This document shows positions 35,156 through 45,154 of a DNA stretch of 64,000 nucleotides, piece after piece. The DNA is from Methylobacterium indicum (GTDB taxonomy: Bacteria; Pseudomonadota; Alphaproteobacteria; Rhizobiales; Beijerinckiaceae). Every line of letters starts with the position of its first letter. Position 1 is the first letter of the stretch. Where the stretch lies: assembly GCF_001043895.1 (NCBI RefSeq), contig NZ_JTHF01000017.1, positions 1-64,000 of the forward strand. The letters run 5' to 3'. The notes beneath the pieces were generated by a model that did no database searches, was not told the DNA's origin, and saw only the letters and a list, made by a program, of their open reading frames with translations. The position numbers and the translations under genes are program-made.

Positions 35156-35240
35156 CGCCTCGCTCAGCCGGAGGGGAGCCTTCCGCCACCGGCAGTCCTT
35201 CGAACCGTCAGGTCGAGTGGGTTCGCGCCCTTGGCCCTTC

Positions 35241-35300
35241 GCCGGCCCCGGCCCTCAGGCCGGCCCCGGCCGTCAGGCCGGCCCCGGCCGTCAGGCCGGC
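35241..35300. repeat. 18-base tandem repeat over the stop codon of the PAS kinase gene
   Basis: Three units of GCCGGCCCCGGCCGTCAG (35241-35258, the first with one change, 35259-35276, 35277-35294) plus a partial fourth unit. The TGA of the kinase gene is the TCA of the third unit (35291-35293). Unit length is a multiple of three, so copy-number change would alter the 3' untranslated end but not the protein. Confidence 0.85.
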
Positions 35301-36859
35301 GGCAGCATCACGGCGAACCAGATGCGGGTGCCGCGCCCGGGTTCGCTCGCGACGTCGATCCGGCCGCCCATCAACTCGACGAGGTGGCGGCAGATCACGA
35401 GGCCGAGCCCGCTGCCGCCGTAGCGGCGACGGATCGATTCGTCGCCCTGGCCGAAGGGCACGAACAGACGCTCCTGCTGCGCCGCCGACATGCCGATGCC
35501 GGTGTCGCTCACCGTGAACAGGATCCGCCCCTCCCCGCCCCGCCCGGTCTCCGGGCCCACCGTCAGGACGACCCGGCCCGCCGGCGTGAACTTGACCGCG
35601 TTGGTGAGGAGGTTGAGCAGCACCTGGCGCAGGCGCCCGGTATCGCCGAGCACCAGGGCCGGGGTGGCGGGGTCGCGCACGACCTCCACCGCCACGCCCT
35701 TGCGGGCGGCCGCTCCCCGGGCCACGGCCGCGGTGCCCTCCAGGAGATCGGCGAGCACGAAGGCTTCCGGATCGAGGGTGACCTGGCCGGCCTCGATCTG
35801 CGCCACGTCGAGCACGTCGTCGACGACCCGGATCAGGATCTCGCCGGCTTCCTGCACGGCGGCGAGGTGGCGCAGGGTCTCGGGTTCGCGCGAGCGGCTG
35901 AGCATGTGCTCGGTGTAGCCGAGGACCGCGTTGAGGGGATTGCGGATCTCGTGGCTCATCATCGCCAGGAAGTCCGACTTGGCGCGGTTGGCCTGCTCGG
36001 CGCCCTCCTTGGCGTTGGACAAGGCCTGCTCGGCGCGCTTGCGGGGCGTGATGTCGAGGGTGAGGCCGACGATGCGCCCGCTCATGCCGTGGGCGTCGTC
36101 CAGGACGCGGCCGAGGCTCTGGATCCAGCGGATGCCGCCGAGTTCCGAGGTCACCCGCACGTCGACCGAGAACGGGGTGCGGGTGGTGACCGCCCGGGTC
36201 ACCGCATCCCACAGGGTCGCGCGGTCGTCGGCATGGACCAGCCCGGTCCAGGACGAGGAGGTGATCGTGCAGGCCTGGGCCGGGAGGCCGTGCAGGCGGG
36301 CGCCCTCCGCCGAGAGGGAGAGCGCGCCGGTGCGCATGTTCCAGTCCCACAACCCGACGCCGGCGGCCTTGTGGGTGAGGAGCAGCAGGTTGGTGGTGGC
36401 CTCGAGGGCCTGGTTGTCGGCCACGACGTCGTCGACGTCGGCCGCGGTCATCATCCAGCCGGCGATGTCCGCGCCCTCGCGGATCGGCACCAGGTCGGTC
36501 TGGTGCCAGTGCCAGCGCCCGCTGGCATCGCGCAGGCGGATCGTCAGGTCGTAGGGTTGGCCCGAGCGGATCGCCGCGACGCGGGCCGCCACGACCCGGT
36601 TGCGATCCTTGGGGTGGATCGCCCCGTCCCACGAATCGGGCTCGCCGATCCCGGACCCGACCTCGCGGGCCGCCCGGTTGACGAACGACACCGCACCGGC
36701 CGCGTCGAGGACCCAGACTTTATGCGGCAGGGCGTCGAGGAGGATGTGCGACGGCAGGTTTGCAGGTCCTCGGTGGCGCTCAGGCGGCGCGCGGCCGAGG
36801 GCGTTGTCCGGCCGCGAGACCGGAACGCCCTCGATCGGATGCGCGGTGCGCGCCATCAT
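35291..36859 (-). CDS. PAS-domain hybrid-less sensor histidine kinase
   Basis: The 522-residue protein has no membrane segment. Two PAS domains follow each other (about 35-145, ILLDALPHKVWVLDAAG, and about 155-275, with a PAC-like GRIVGLTLDITPRKRAEQ end). Then come the H-box MMSHEIRNPLNAVLGYTEHM with histidine at about residue 302, N-box LLTNAVKFT, G1 DTGIGM and G2 GSGLGLVICRHLVELMGG. There is no receiver domain. It is a soluble sensor, perhaps of redox, light or ligands, and has no adjacent response regulator. The stop lies inside an 18-base tandem repeat. Confidence 0.88.
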   Translation of the reverse strand: MMARTAHPIEGVPVSRPDNALGRAPPERHRGPANLPSHILLDALPHKVWVLDAAGAVSFVNRAAREVGSGIGEPDSWDGAIHPKDRNRVVAARVAAIRSGQPYDLTIRLRDASGRWHWHQTDLVPIREGADIAGWMMTAADVDDVVADNQALEATTNLLLLTHKAAGVGLWDWNMRTGALSLSAEGARLHGLPAQACTITSSSWTGLVHADDRATLWDAVTRAVTTRTPFSVDVRVTSELGGIRWIQSLGRVLDDAHGMSGRIVGLTLDITPRKRAEQALSNAKEGAEQANRAKSDFLAMMSHEIRNPLNAVLGYTEHMLSRSREPETLRHLAAVQEAGEILIRVVDDVLDVAQIEAGQVTLDPEAFVLADLLEGTAAVARGAAARKGVAVEVVRDPATPALVLGDTGRLRQVLLNLLTNAVKFTPAGRVVLTVGPETGRGGEGRILFTVSDTGIGMSAAQQERLFVPFGQGDESIRRRYGGSGLGLVICRHLVELMGGRIDVASEPGRGTRIWFAVMLPPA

Positions 36860-37250
36860 CTGTCTTCCCTCCGACCGCCCCCGGCTCGGGGGAGACCTGC
36901 GCTCCTTGCGGAACCGACCTCGATTGGCGCCCCGCTGCCGGACGCCCCGCGCGCACGACCGAATCGGACAAATCCCGATACTGCTTCTGCTAACCTAAGG
37001 GCGCGATTTGTCAAAGAGCTCCGGCGAGCATTCCAAAACTTTCCCGTGAAGAATCGCCGCGGTACCATGACCTGTCGGCCGAGCCCTAAAATCACCTGGG
37101 CACTTGCCGGCCGGGAGTCGGGAATAGGGTGCACCATCGGTGGCATGGCGCACCTCTACAGTCCCAGGGGATATCCTGGCCGGCGGCGAGGCCCGCAATT
37201 CAAGTATAAGTCGTCCCAATTCATGTCCTCACCGCCGGCCATCCTCTCCG
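36860..37250. other. Intergenic stretch between kinase and SGNH genes
   Basis: No supported gene. It holds the kinase promoter region (locally AT-richer around 36960-37020, reading left) and an imperfect hairpin GTGCACCAT ... ATGGCGCAC near 37130-37153. Confidence 0.4.
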
Positions 37251-37976
37251 TCACAGCGTGCGCGCCGCAACACCCGGACAGGCGGCGGCTTCGAGGCGCG
37301 CGGCGACGCGATCGCGGGAATGTGAGCCGAGCCCGAGATGCACGCCGTCCGGCGACCGGGCGAGGCCGGCCGGGTTGCGCAGGTCGGCGAAGGCGTCGAC
37401 GAAGCGACATCCGGCCCGGCGGCACTCCTGCTCGATGATGCCCGAATAGGTGGCGGCGGCGGCGACGTCGTAGAAACGCGTCACGCCGGGCCGGCTGGAA
37501 TCGAAGGGGGGAATCGGCGTCGCGACGACGGCGTGCGCTCTCGGTGCCAGCTCGGCGAACAGCGCCCGGATCTCGGTCCGGAAATGCTCGGTCGCCTCGG
37601 GATTTCCGGCGCGCTGGCGCTCCGTGAGGTCGTTGGTGCCGATCGTCACCACGATCGCGTCCGGCGGCCGCGGCAGCACGATCCATCCGGCCACGGCCCG
37701 CAATCCGGCCGTGCGGGTTCCCGCGATGGCGCCGTTGACGGCGGGGTGGCCGCACAGGGTCGGCAAGGAGAGCCGCTCCATCTGCGAATCGCCGAGGAGC
37801 AGGCTGTAGGGTCCCTCGACCTGCTTGAGCAGGCCGGAGACCGCGAAGGCCCGCGCCTCCCGGAACGCCGCCACGCCCTGCCCGCCATCGGACCGGTGCC
37901 CGAGGACGAGGTATCCGCCGAGTGCCGCCGCCGCCACGACGGCCGCGATCGCGACTCCAAGAATTGTTTTCCGCAC
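37251..37976 (-). CDS. Membrane-anchored SGNH/GDSL-type hydrolase
   Basis: About 241 residues. An N-terminal hydrophobic anchor (KTILGVAIAAVVAAAALGGY) is followed by an SGNH hydrolase: block I LLLGDSQMERL with nucleophile Ser, block III VVTIGTNDL and block V SPDGVHLG. The oxyanion Asn is in GTND. Such enzymes deacylate lipids or polysaccharide acetyl groups in the periplasm. Target unknown. A GTG at 37976 is used; a TTG at 38042 is also open, but the intervening sequence is charged and unconserved. It is divergent from the next gene. Confidence 0.75.
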   Translation of the reverse strand: MRKTILGVAIAAVVAAAALGGYLVLGHRSDGGQGVAAFREARAFAVSGLLKQVEGPYSLLLGDSQMERLSLPTLCGHPAVNGAIAGTRTAGLRAVAGWIVLPRPPDAIVVTIGTNDLTERQRAGNPEATEHFRTEIRALFAELAPRAHAVVATPIPPFDSSRPGVTRFYDVAAAATYSGIIEQECRRAGCRFVDAFADLRNPAGLARSPDGVHLGLGSHSRDRVAARLEAAACPGVAARTL

Positions 37977-38080
37977 CCGCTGCGTCCGATCCCGACGCCC
38001 CCGCTCCGCGTGCACAAGCGCTGACACGCAGCGGCCTGTCAATCGCGGTGCGCGGCCGGTACCGGATCGTCAACCGCACG

Positions 38081-38089
38081 TTATCCACA
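38081..38089 (+). promoter_or_regulatory. Consensus DnaA box
   Basis: TTATCCACA, a perfect DnaA 9-mer, in the divergent intergenic region. It is single, without a cluster or AT-rich unwinding region, so it is not an origin. It could be a DnaA-responsive promoter site, or chance. Confidence 0.4.
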
Positions 38090-38174
38090 GGTCCGGGGCT
38101 TTTCCCCGACATCTTCACGCCTGATTCGGCGGTTCTGTTCATGGTTGAGGGCAGGTCAACGGAGAGCCCGCACC

Positions 38175-39155
38175 ATGATGCCAGTGGAGATCGACCCGTC
38201 CGAGGTGCGTACGCCCCGCAACGATGCGGCGGGGCGCGCATTCCCGCGTCTCGGCCGTCCGGCGATGCTGGCCGCCCTGGCCGTGGTCGGGATCGGCGGC
38301 TGCGCGGGCCTCGCCGCCGCGGCCTATCCATCGGTGAGTGCCCTGCTGCGGCCGCGGCCGACGGAGGTCCATTTCGGCCGCGTCGCCGACATGCCCGAGA
38401 TCAAGGACGGCATTCCGGCCCTGCGCACGACCCCTCCCCCGACCGTGCGCAAGGTCGAGATTCCGCCGGCAGCGCCGCCTTCCGCACCCGTCGCCCTGCT
38501 GGACCCGAAGCCGGCCGTGCCGCCCGTCCCCCTGGTATCGCCTGCCGCCGACGTGGCCGCGACAGGGACGGCCCTGGTGACGGCGCCGGCGACCGTCGCC
38601 AAGGTGCCGGAGACGCCCCGTCAGACCGTCGCGGCCCGGGATGTCGCCACGCCCCGCGAGGTGGCAATGTCCCGCGAGGCGGCAACGGGCCGCGAGGCGG
38701 CAGCGGGCCGCGAGGCCGTGACGCCCCGCGCGGTGCCGGCGCGTGCGCGTTCGGCGGAATCCACACCGCTGCCCCCGGCCCGGGCGGTCCCGGCGAAGCC
38801 CGCCACCCCACCGCGCGAGACGGTGGCCGAGGGGAAGGCCGCGAAGCCGGTCCATGCCCGGGAGGCGAAGGCCGAGACGCCCCGGCCCGCTTCGGCAAAG
38901 CCGGCCGGCGAGAAGGCCGCCGCCGAGAAGCGCCCGGTCGAGCGCGTCGCCGCGGAGAAGCCGGCGCCCCGGCGCGAGAAGCCGGAGGCGCATCAGCGTA
39001 CCGCTGCCGCCCAACCTCCCGCCGCGGCCCCGGCCGAGGAGCCGACCCGCTTCCTCGGGGTGCCCCTGCCCGACCTCGCCCCGGCCGGCCGGGCGATCAA
39101 GGACACCGTGAAGGACACGGTGGACGCCGTGATCTCGTTCCCGAGCCGGCTCTGA
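38175..39155 (+). CDS. Unknown low-complexity membrane-anchored protein
   Basis: About 326 residues. A hydrophobic segment (about 30-52, AMLAALAVVGIGGCAGLAAAAY) precedes a long region of Ala, Pro, Arg, Glu and Lys with short repeats (REAATGREAAAGREA; EKAAAEKRPVERVAAEKPAP) and a final hydrophilic end with FLGVPLPDLAPAGRAIKDT. Type II membrane topology is likely. No known family. Two ATGs in tandem mark the start; the first is used. The DnaA-box region precedes it. Confidence 0.6.
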   Translation: MMPVEIDPSEVRTPRNDAAGRAFPRLGRPAMLAALAVVGIGGCAGLAAAAYPSVSALLRPRPTEVHFGRVADMPEIKDGIPALRTTPPPTVRKVEIPPAAPPSAPVALLDPKPAVPPVPLVSPAADVAATGTALVTAPATVAKVPETPRQTVAARDVATPREVAMSREAATGREAAAGREAVTPRAVPARARSAESTPLPPARAVPAKPATPPRETVAEGKAAKPVHAREAKAETPRPASAKPAGEKAAAEKRPVERVAAEKPAPRREKPEAHQRTAAAQPPAAAPAEEPTRFLGVPLPDLAPAGRAIKDTVKDTVDAVISFPSRL

Positions 39156-39233
39156 TCGGCGGCGTCCGATCGGCAGCTCGGGAACCACCAGCCTCGCGAG
39201 AGCCGGCCTTGACGCGCTTCGGGGCGCGGCTCG

Positions 39234-40982
39234 CTATCCGGCTCGTGCCGCGCCGTCGACGAGTTCGAGCACCAGCCCGTCGCGATGCGGCCGGCCGTAC
39301 TCGTCGGTCGCCTCGACGGTGAGGCGGTGGGTGCCGGCCCTCAGGTCCCGCGGCAGCCGCGCGACCCAGAGATGCGAGCACGGCTCGGCCTTCACCCAGC
39401 TCTTCTTGGTGGCGGCGTTGCGGGCATAGAGCGCGGCGACGAACGGGTCGGGCCGGCGCGTCCGGGTCATCGGCATCAGCGGCCCGTCGCCGATGCGGAA
39501 CGAGACCCGGCTGCGCGGCCCGCCGTCGAACAGGTTGACCACCACGTTCATCCCCGCCGCGCTCTCGGCCGGAATCGTGGCGCCGAGAAGCTCGTAGAGC
39601 CGTGTGTCGGGCAGCCGGGCGAGGTCGTCGGCGTGGAACTGGCTCTCCAGCACGATCCGCATCTGGCGGCCCGCATCGTCGCTCGCCGGGACGTAGCGGG
39701 TGGTGTAGCGCCGGCCGCCGGTGATGCTGAGCACGTGGAAGCCGTGCGGCGTCCCGTCGCGGCTGTCGGCGGTGGCGATCCCGCGCCGGTCCGGCGGGCC
39801 GCTCCACCACGAGCCCGAGACGGCGGTGAGGATGTGGTGATGGTGGGCGTCCTCGCCGGTGGCACCGGCCCGGCCGTCCGGGCCGAGGTAATGGTGCTCG
39901 GTGGTGTGGGTATGGCCCGAGACGCTGACCGACGGCCGCCCGGCGAGGAGCCGCAGCAGCTGCGCCCGGTCGGCGGTGCTGTTGGCGGGATCGTCGGGCC
40001 CGAGATCGTTCGTCAGCGGGATATGCATCGCCACCACCACGAGGCGGTCGGCGGGGGTCTGCCCCAGGAGATTCTCCACGAAGGCGAGCTGGCGCTCGCC
40101 GATCCGGCCCTCGTAGCGCCCGCCCCGTCCCGCATTGGCGGTGTGGGCGCCGAGATAATTCACGTTGTCGAGCATCAGGAACAGCACGCCGCCGTGTTCC
40201 AGCGCGTAGTACGGCGCCCCGAAAGTGCGCTTGAAGGTCTCGCGGGAATAATGGTCGTCCGGCGCCTCGAAGTTGAGGTCGTGGTTGCCGCCGATATGAA
40301 ACCACGGCACGCCGATCTGCGCGATGATCCGGTTCTGGCGCGGATAGAGCGAGAGGTCGTCGAAGAGGATGTCGCCGGTGGTCATGCCGAAGGCGACCGT
40401 GTCGAACGCCCCGGGCGTGCCAAGCACCCGGGCGACCGCCGTGTCCCGCACGAAGGTCAGCTCGGCGTGGCTCTCCGGCTGCGGGTCGGTGAACAGTACG
40501 ACCTCGAAGTCGCCGCTCTCCGGGCGGCGCACCAGGCCGAAATCGACGGAAGCCGGCAGCGGCCCGGTCGGCGCGATGCCGGGATAGCGCAGGGCGAGGT
40601 CCGGCGGGGTGCCGGCCGGCTGGTGCAGGCAGGAGAAGTGCGGCAGCCCGTCGGGCCCGAGCGGCAGGGCGAAGCCCGTCGGCTTGACGACGAAGATCAC
40701 CGCCTCGTCGCCGATCGGCAGGGTGTAGCGTCCCTGCGCGTCGGTGCGGACCACCTCGCGGCCGTTCGAGACCAGCACGTCGGGCAGCCCCGGATCGTCG
40801 GGCCCGCGCCGGCCCTTGGCGCCGCGATCCTCGTAGACGAGGCCGGTGACCTGTGCGGGCCCCCGCCCGTTTGCCGGCCCGTCGGCCGGAGCGCCCTGCG
40901 CCAGGGCCGCGAGGGGCGCCAGGGCCAGGGCGGTCGCCCCGGCCAGGGTGGTGCGCCGGGTCAGAGCAATGTGATCCGTCAT
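39234..40982 (-). CDS. Tat-exported calcineurin-like phosphoesterase
   Basis: The 582-residue protein begins with a twin-arginine leader (TRRTTLAGATALALAPLAALAQ). An N-terminal carboxypeptidase-like/Metallophos_N domain (about 40-150, GLPDVLVSNGREVVRTDAQG) is followed by a metallophosphatase core with FTDPQPE, GNHDLN, VAMHIPL and GHTHTTEHHY (metal ligands), then a Metallophos_C domain (about 400-575). It probably hydrolyses a phosphoester in the periplasm with two metal ions. Substrate is unknown. It converges on the gene at 38175. Confidence 0.87.
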   Translation of the reverse strand: MTDHIALTRRTTLAGATALALAPLAALAQGAPADGPANGRGPAQVTGLVYEDRGAKGRRGPDDPGLPDVLVSNGREVVRTDAQGRYTLPIGDEAVIFVVKPTGFALPLGPDGLPHFSCLHQPAGTPPDLALRYPGIAPTGPLPASVDFGLVRRPESGDFEVVLFTDPQPESHAELTFVRDTAVARVLGTPGAFDTVAFGMTTGDILFDDLSLYPRQNRIIAQIGVPWFHIGGNHDLNFEAPDDHYSRETFKRTFGAPYYALEHGGVLFLMLDNVNYLGAHTANAGRGGRYEGRIGERQLAFVENLLGQTPADRLVVVAMHIPLTNDLGPDDPANSTADRAQLLRLLAGRPSVSVSGHTHTTEHHYLGPDGRAGATGEDAHHHHILTAVSGSWWSGPPDRRGIATADSRDGTPHGFHVLSITGGRRYTTRYVPASDDAGRQMRIVLESQFHADDLARLPDTRLYELLGATIPAESAAGMNVVVNLFDGGPRSRVSFRIGDGPLMPMTRTRRPDPFVAALYARNAATKKSWVKAEPCSHLWVARLPRDLRAGTHRLTVEATDEYGRPHRDGLVLELVDGAARAG

Positions 40983-41543
40983 CGCCGCCTCATCCTCGTG
41001 ACAACCCTGCCACCGGGGCGAGGCTGCGCGTTGGTCCGCGCCGAGGCAAGCACGCCTCCTTGACGGTGCGGTGACGGGGGGCGGTACCGGCTCGCGCGTG
41101 ATCGGACGACCTCACCACCCGTGATTGTCTAAACGAGTCTTGGGGCGACCCAGTTTCGAGCTCATGGCGCGAGTAATTGTATGATTTTAATCTATAATTT
41201 AAAATATACACCACGCCTGCAACGTACTCAGCCGTCATGACAGGGGGCATGTGAGGAGATATCTTTCCTAGACTCTAACTGATTTTTACTGATATGCTTC
41301 TGTATAAACGGGCTAAAGATGTCTCTGCGTGTATCAACCGAGTCAACAATGATCGATTCGATAGGGATGGCGTTCGTTTGGGTCCAGTATTGTGATTTTT
41401 TGTAAGTTCAAATGTTGCTTATGTATTCTTATGCGGGCAAATCCACCAATTTTTGAAATAAAAACACATATCTAACCAAATATTAACTAATTTAAATTAT
41501 TTCCAAATTCAGTTTCATTGAGCTTCGAGCGGGAGAGTGGCGA
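40983..41543. other. AT-rich non-coding stretch before an orphan gene
   Basis: After about 130 GC-rich bases upstream of the phosphoesterase start, composition changes sharply from about 41110 on to an AT-rich sequence with poly-A/T tracts. No gene is supported. It marks the left edge of a foreign-looking islet and holds the promoter of the gene at 41544. Confidence 0.5.
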
Positions 41544-42401
41544 ATGATATCGGCGAACGCAGTCCCCGAGATCCGGATGACATCAAGTGCCACGGCTCTG
41601 AAAATCCTGAATGACGTGATCGCGACAGCGGCGCCGGCCAAGGCCGCGAAGGCTTGGCCGGCCTTCGATGCAACGTCCCAGGCGGCCAAGGCCCTCTCAA
41701 ACCGGGTCCTGGACGCGATGACGACCCTGAAGACGCTCGATAACCGCCTATCGCCGTCCGCACTGGCGTCCCTCAGCCCCGCGGAGCGGAACGCCATGAG
41801 GTTCGTGGCGCCAGCCCCCTACATCAAGTTGCCGGACAAGATGCTGCACGAGCCGATCCCAAAGAGCGACGAGGCGTTCATGCGTGGATTGGGTGCCGAT
41901 GGCTGGGTCGCCCATTACGCCCCAAGATTGTCAACCGCCGCCTTCGAAGAGGAGGCCAGACGGAGCATTAGCTTGACGCTGGAGAACTATAAACAAAAAT
42001 ATAAAGAAATGTATCAATATTACAAAAACGCCTTTGAAGACGAAAATACACAATATGCGCTATCCCATGTCGACGGAATGACGCCCGTCAGTCGGAAGTC
42101 TCTCGAAAGCGCCATGATGGGCTATCGAATTCAAATGTCGCTGGATGCGGCGTTGAAAAACGGAAATATTACATTCAGCCGCCCAGAGGATGAAGCGGGC
42201 CTGGACTACATCGGAGTTTCATACGACATGTACAAAGACGGAGAGTTTCACGGCAATTTGCTTAATTATAAAAGCAATCCTGATTATCATGAAAAGCTGA
42301 TGTCGGAGGGTACGGTCCCGTACACGTGGGGAATCGGCCTGCTCGGGTTCCTGGCCAAGTTCAAGCTCCTTAGCATGAGCGAGATCGAAGGGGCGGCGTA
42401 G
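41544..42401 (+). CDS. Orphan protein of unknown function in an AT-rich islet
   Basis: The 285-residue product matches no family I know. It is largely helical with Ala-rich start (TATAAPAKAAKAWPAFDATSQ), a charged, Tyr/Lys-rich middle (LENYKQKYKEMYQYYKNAF) coded by AT-rich codons, and no signal peptide or clear membrane segment; the end WGIGLLGFLAKFKLL is mildly hydrophobic. Codon use differs from the neighbours, which suggests acquisition. The stop TAG is the first bases of a dispersed repeat, so the native end may have been cut by repeat insertion. No partner gene adjoins. Confidence 0.55.
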   Translation: MISANAVPEIRMTSSATALKILNDVIATAAPAKAAKAWPAFDATSQAAKALSNRVLDAMTTLKTLDNRLSPSALASLSPAERNAMRFVAPAPYIKLPDKMLHEPIPKSDEAFMRGLGADGWVAHYAPRLSTAAFEEEARRSISLTLENYKQKYKEMYQYYKNAFEDENTQYALSHVDGMTPVSRKSLESAMMGYRIQMSLDAALKNGNITFSRPEDEAGLDYIGVSYDMYKDGEFHGNLLNYKSNPDYHEKLMSEGTVPYTWGIGLLGFLAKFKLLSMSEIEGAA

Positions 42402-42495
42402 CATTTTCCGACGAAGCAGGGACCGCCTGTCGCGGAATGTGCCGCAAAATAAATATCTAGAGCATCGTCCGACTGCATTGCGATCGGGCGATGCC
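42399..42495. repeat. Dispersed intergenic repeat, copy D, with terminal hairpin
   Basis: TAGCATTTTCCGACGAAGCA followed by a diverged centre and CCGCAAAATAAATATCTAGA matches the family (copies at 11454, 49716, 63180). A hairpin GCATCGTCCGA ... TCGGGCGATGC follows at 42461-42493. The first three bases are the stop codon of the orphan gene. Confidence 0.7.
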
Positions 42496-42848
42496 CTTGT
42501 ACGATTGACAACAATGCCATCGAACCGACTATCGCATAGGGTAATAATGTTATTTTAATGGTCAATAATTGAGAGGTCCGCAAGATAATCGAGTAGCCGG
42601 CGGTATTCCGCGGGCTGCAATCCGGTTTCCCCGTTCGCCGCGCTCCGCCCCTCAGCGTCATTCGCCATTGCCTGTCGGATCGCTCTTCCTTCTGGTGACG
42701 CTTCTCGGGTGCCCGGATCCGGGCGAGGGCCCTCGTCGCGGAACCCTCGTCTGTCCCGGCAGCCCCGCGATCCGGGGCGAGGCTGCGTGTTTTCCCGTGC
42801 CTGGACCCACCAACGTTCTTCCGCGATTCGGTGGGACCCTCAAACGGC
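42496..42848. other. Stretch without a supported gene
   Basis: Between the repeat and the chemoreceptor stop. Short AT-rich then GC-rich sequence with no conserved open frame seen. Confidence 0.4.
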
Positions 42849-44981
42849 TCACGCCGCCCGCACGCGCTCCAGGAAGCGGGAGACGCCCTGGCGCAGGTCC
42901 TCGGACTGGTGCGACAGGGCCGAGGCCGCGGCGAGCACGTGGTCGGCGGCCGTGCCGGTCTCGCCCGCCGTGGCGGCGACGCCGTCGATGGTCTGCGTCA
43001 CCACCCGGGCGCCGTTCGCGGCATGCGAGGCGTTGTGGACGATGTCGCGGGTGGCGGCGCCCTGCTCCTCGACCGCGACGGCGATCGAGCGCGTCACGCT
43101 GCTGATCTCGCGGATGCGCGTGCCGAAGCCGCCGATCGCCGACACCGCCTGAGCGGTCGAATCCTGGATCCGGGCGATCTGCGAGGAGATCTCGTCGGTG
43201 GCCTTGGCGGTCTGGTGGGCGAGTTCCTTGACCTCGGCGGCGACGACCGAGAAGCCGCGCCCCGCCTCGCCGGCACGGGCCGCCTCGATGGTGGCGTTGA
43301 GCGCCAGCAGGTTGGTCTGGCCGGCGATGGAGGCGATGATGCCGACCACGTCGCCGATCTTGGCGACCGCGCCGTCCAGCGCCTGCACCAGGGCGGCGGT
43401 GCGGCCCGCCTCGTCGGTCGCGGTCCGGGCGAGATCCGCCGAGGCCGAGGCGCGCCGCCCGATCTCGGCGACGGATTGGCCGAGCCGCCCGGCGGCGTCG
43501 GCGACGCTGTCGATGCGGCCGGACACTGCCTGGGCGCCGCCCGAGGCCGCGCCGGATTCGTCCGTCGTGCGGGCCGCGACCGCGGTCATCGAGCGGGCCG
43601 TCGCCTGGAGCTGGGTCGCCGAGGCGGACACCGTGTCGACCACCTCGCCGACCGTGGCCTCGAGGCGGTCGGCCAGCTCGCGCATCCCGGCGAGGCGCTG
43701 CGCCTCCGCCGAGAGACGCGCCTGGGCGGTCTCGGCCTCCAGGCGGCGGGACTGGATCATCGTGGTCTTGAACACCTGCACCGCCGCGGCCATCGCGCCG
43801 ATCTCGTCGCGACGATCGATCCCCGGGACCACGGCGTCGAGCCGGCCCGCGGCGAGGTCGCCCATGCTGCGGGTCATCGCCCGGATCGGCCGCAGCACGC
43901 CGCGGACGATGCAGAGAAGGCCGAGGACCGCCAGGAGCAGGGCGGCGGCGAGGATCGCGCCGTTGCGGATCACCGTCCGCTTCGCGTCGTCCGAGAGGAT
44001 CCGGGCCCGGTCCACCATCGCGTCGAGGGCGACGTTGGCGAGGTCGACGATGGTGGCCTGGTTGTCGGTGTCGCGCCGGCGCAGGTCCTGGATCGCGATC
44101 CCGACCGGCCGCCCGGCGCCCAGGGCCTCGGCGAGGGCGCGGCGCTCCTCCTTGGCGGCGGCGGAGAAGTTGCGCGCCTGCGCGGTCTCGAAGGCGGCCC
44201 GGATCGGTCCATCGGGGACACGGGCGACGGCATCGACGGCGCCGGCCCAGGTCTGGTCGACCCGCCCGCGATCCTCGGCGGCCGCGAGCGTGCCGGCGGG
44301 CGACCACGAGGCCGGGTTCGCCACGCCGGTCTGGAGGCGCAGGGCGGCCCCGCCGGCCGCCACCCGGGTCGCCCAGGCCGACCGCTTGACCAGCCGGGCC
44401 GCTCGCATCGCCGGATCGGAGGAGCTGATCGCCGTATCGACCGCGTCCGTCGTCGCCGACAGGCCGTCGAGGAGCGCGCCGTAGGCGGCCGTGGCGTCGG
44501 CGAGGATCGAGGCCTCCCGGTCGGTCCGGGCCCGGTCCAGGGCGGCGTCGATGCGCGGGCGCAGGGCGACGAGGGCGGCCTGCACCTCGCGCAGCCGGCC
44601 GAGGGTGGCGGCGACCGTCGGCTGGTCGGTGCCCTCCAGGGCCGCCACGGTGTCGGCAAAACCCTTGTCCGCCGCCGCGCGTCCCTTGGCGAGGGCGGCC
44701 CGCATGTCCGGGGCCGCCGCGGCCTCGGTACCGAGCGCCGTCAGCGCGGTACCGCGCTCGAGCCGGTTCGCCAGCAGCGTGCCCAGGAGGGCGCGGCTGC
44801 CGACCGACAGGGTGACCACCTTGCCCGCCTCCGCCTGCTCGCGGGCGGCCCCGACGAGCGCGCCGGTGGCCTGGGCGAGCAGCAGCACACCCATCAGCCC
44901 GACGACGAGGCAGAGGACCCAGGATACCGACATCCTGGCGAGGGGCGGCCGGGCGGCCGAGGAGGAGGCCGAAATCTTCAT
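42849..44981 (-). CDS. Methyl-accepting chemotaxis protein
   Basis: The 710-residue receptor has a first membrane segment (about 18-40, [19 protein letters not shown]), a long helical periplasmic ligand domain (about 45-330, Ala-rich, of the nitrate/NIT-like or double-helical type), a second membrane segment ([18 protein letters not shown]), HAMP ([20 protein letters not shown]) and a cytoplasmic signalling domain with the hairpin tip [20 protein letters not shown]. It sends signals to CheA/CheW and to the flagella of the first region. The signal is unknown. It is a single gene; no che genes adjoin. Confidence 0.93.
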   Translation of the reverse strand: MKISASSSAARPPLARMSVSWVLCLVVGLMGVLLLAQATGALVGAAREQAEAGKVVTLSVGSRALLGTLLANRLERGTALTALGTEAAAAPDMRAALAKGRAAADKGFADTVAALEGTDQPTVAATLGRLREVQAALVALRPRIDAALDRARTDREASILADATAAYGALLDGLSATTDAVDTAISSSDPAMRAARLVKRSAWATRVAAGGAALRLQTGVANPASWSPAGTLAAAEDRGRVDQTWAGAVDAVARVPDGPIRAAFETAQARNFSAAAKEERRALAEALGAGRPVGIAIQDLRRRDTDNQATIVDLANVALDAMVDRARILSDDAKRTVIRNGAILAAALLLAVLGLLCIVRGVLRPIRAMTRSMGDLAAGRLDAVVPGIDRRDEIGAMAAAVQVFKTTMIQSRRLEAETAQARLSAEAQRLAGMRELADRLEATVGEVVDTVSASATQLQATARSMTAVAARTTDESGAASGGAQAVSGRIDSVADAAGRLGQSVAEIGRRASASADLARTATDEAGRTAALVQALDGAVAKIGDVVGIIASIAGQTNLLALNATIEAARAGEAGRGFSVVAAEVKELAHQTAKATDEISSQIARIQDSTAQAVSAIGGFGTRIREISSVTRSIAVAVEEQGAATRDIVHNASHAANGARVVTQTIDGVAATAGETGTAADHVLAAASALSHQSEDLRQGVSRFLERVRAA

Positions 44982-45154
44982 GGCGGGGTCGCTGAGCAGG
45001 ACGAGACTGTCGCGAAGCTTGGCCGCCTAAGCGTGAAGCTTCCCCTAAGGCACAAGTCCTTGAAGTTCTGACAGATACCGAAATCTCCGTACGCGACCAT
45101 AACGACCGCGATCTCGGTCCCGCGGCGGCGTGACCGTCGCCGGCGGCGGCCTCG

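Noticed and set aside
38081-38089. Replication origin at the DnaA box
   Set aside because: A single box without a cluster, without an AT-rich unwinding element and without origin-type neighbouring genes.
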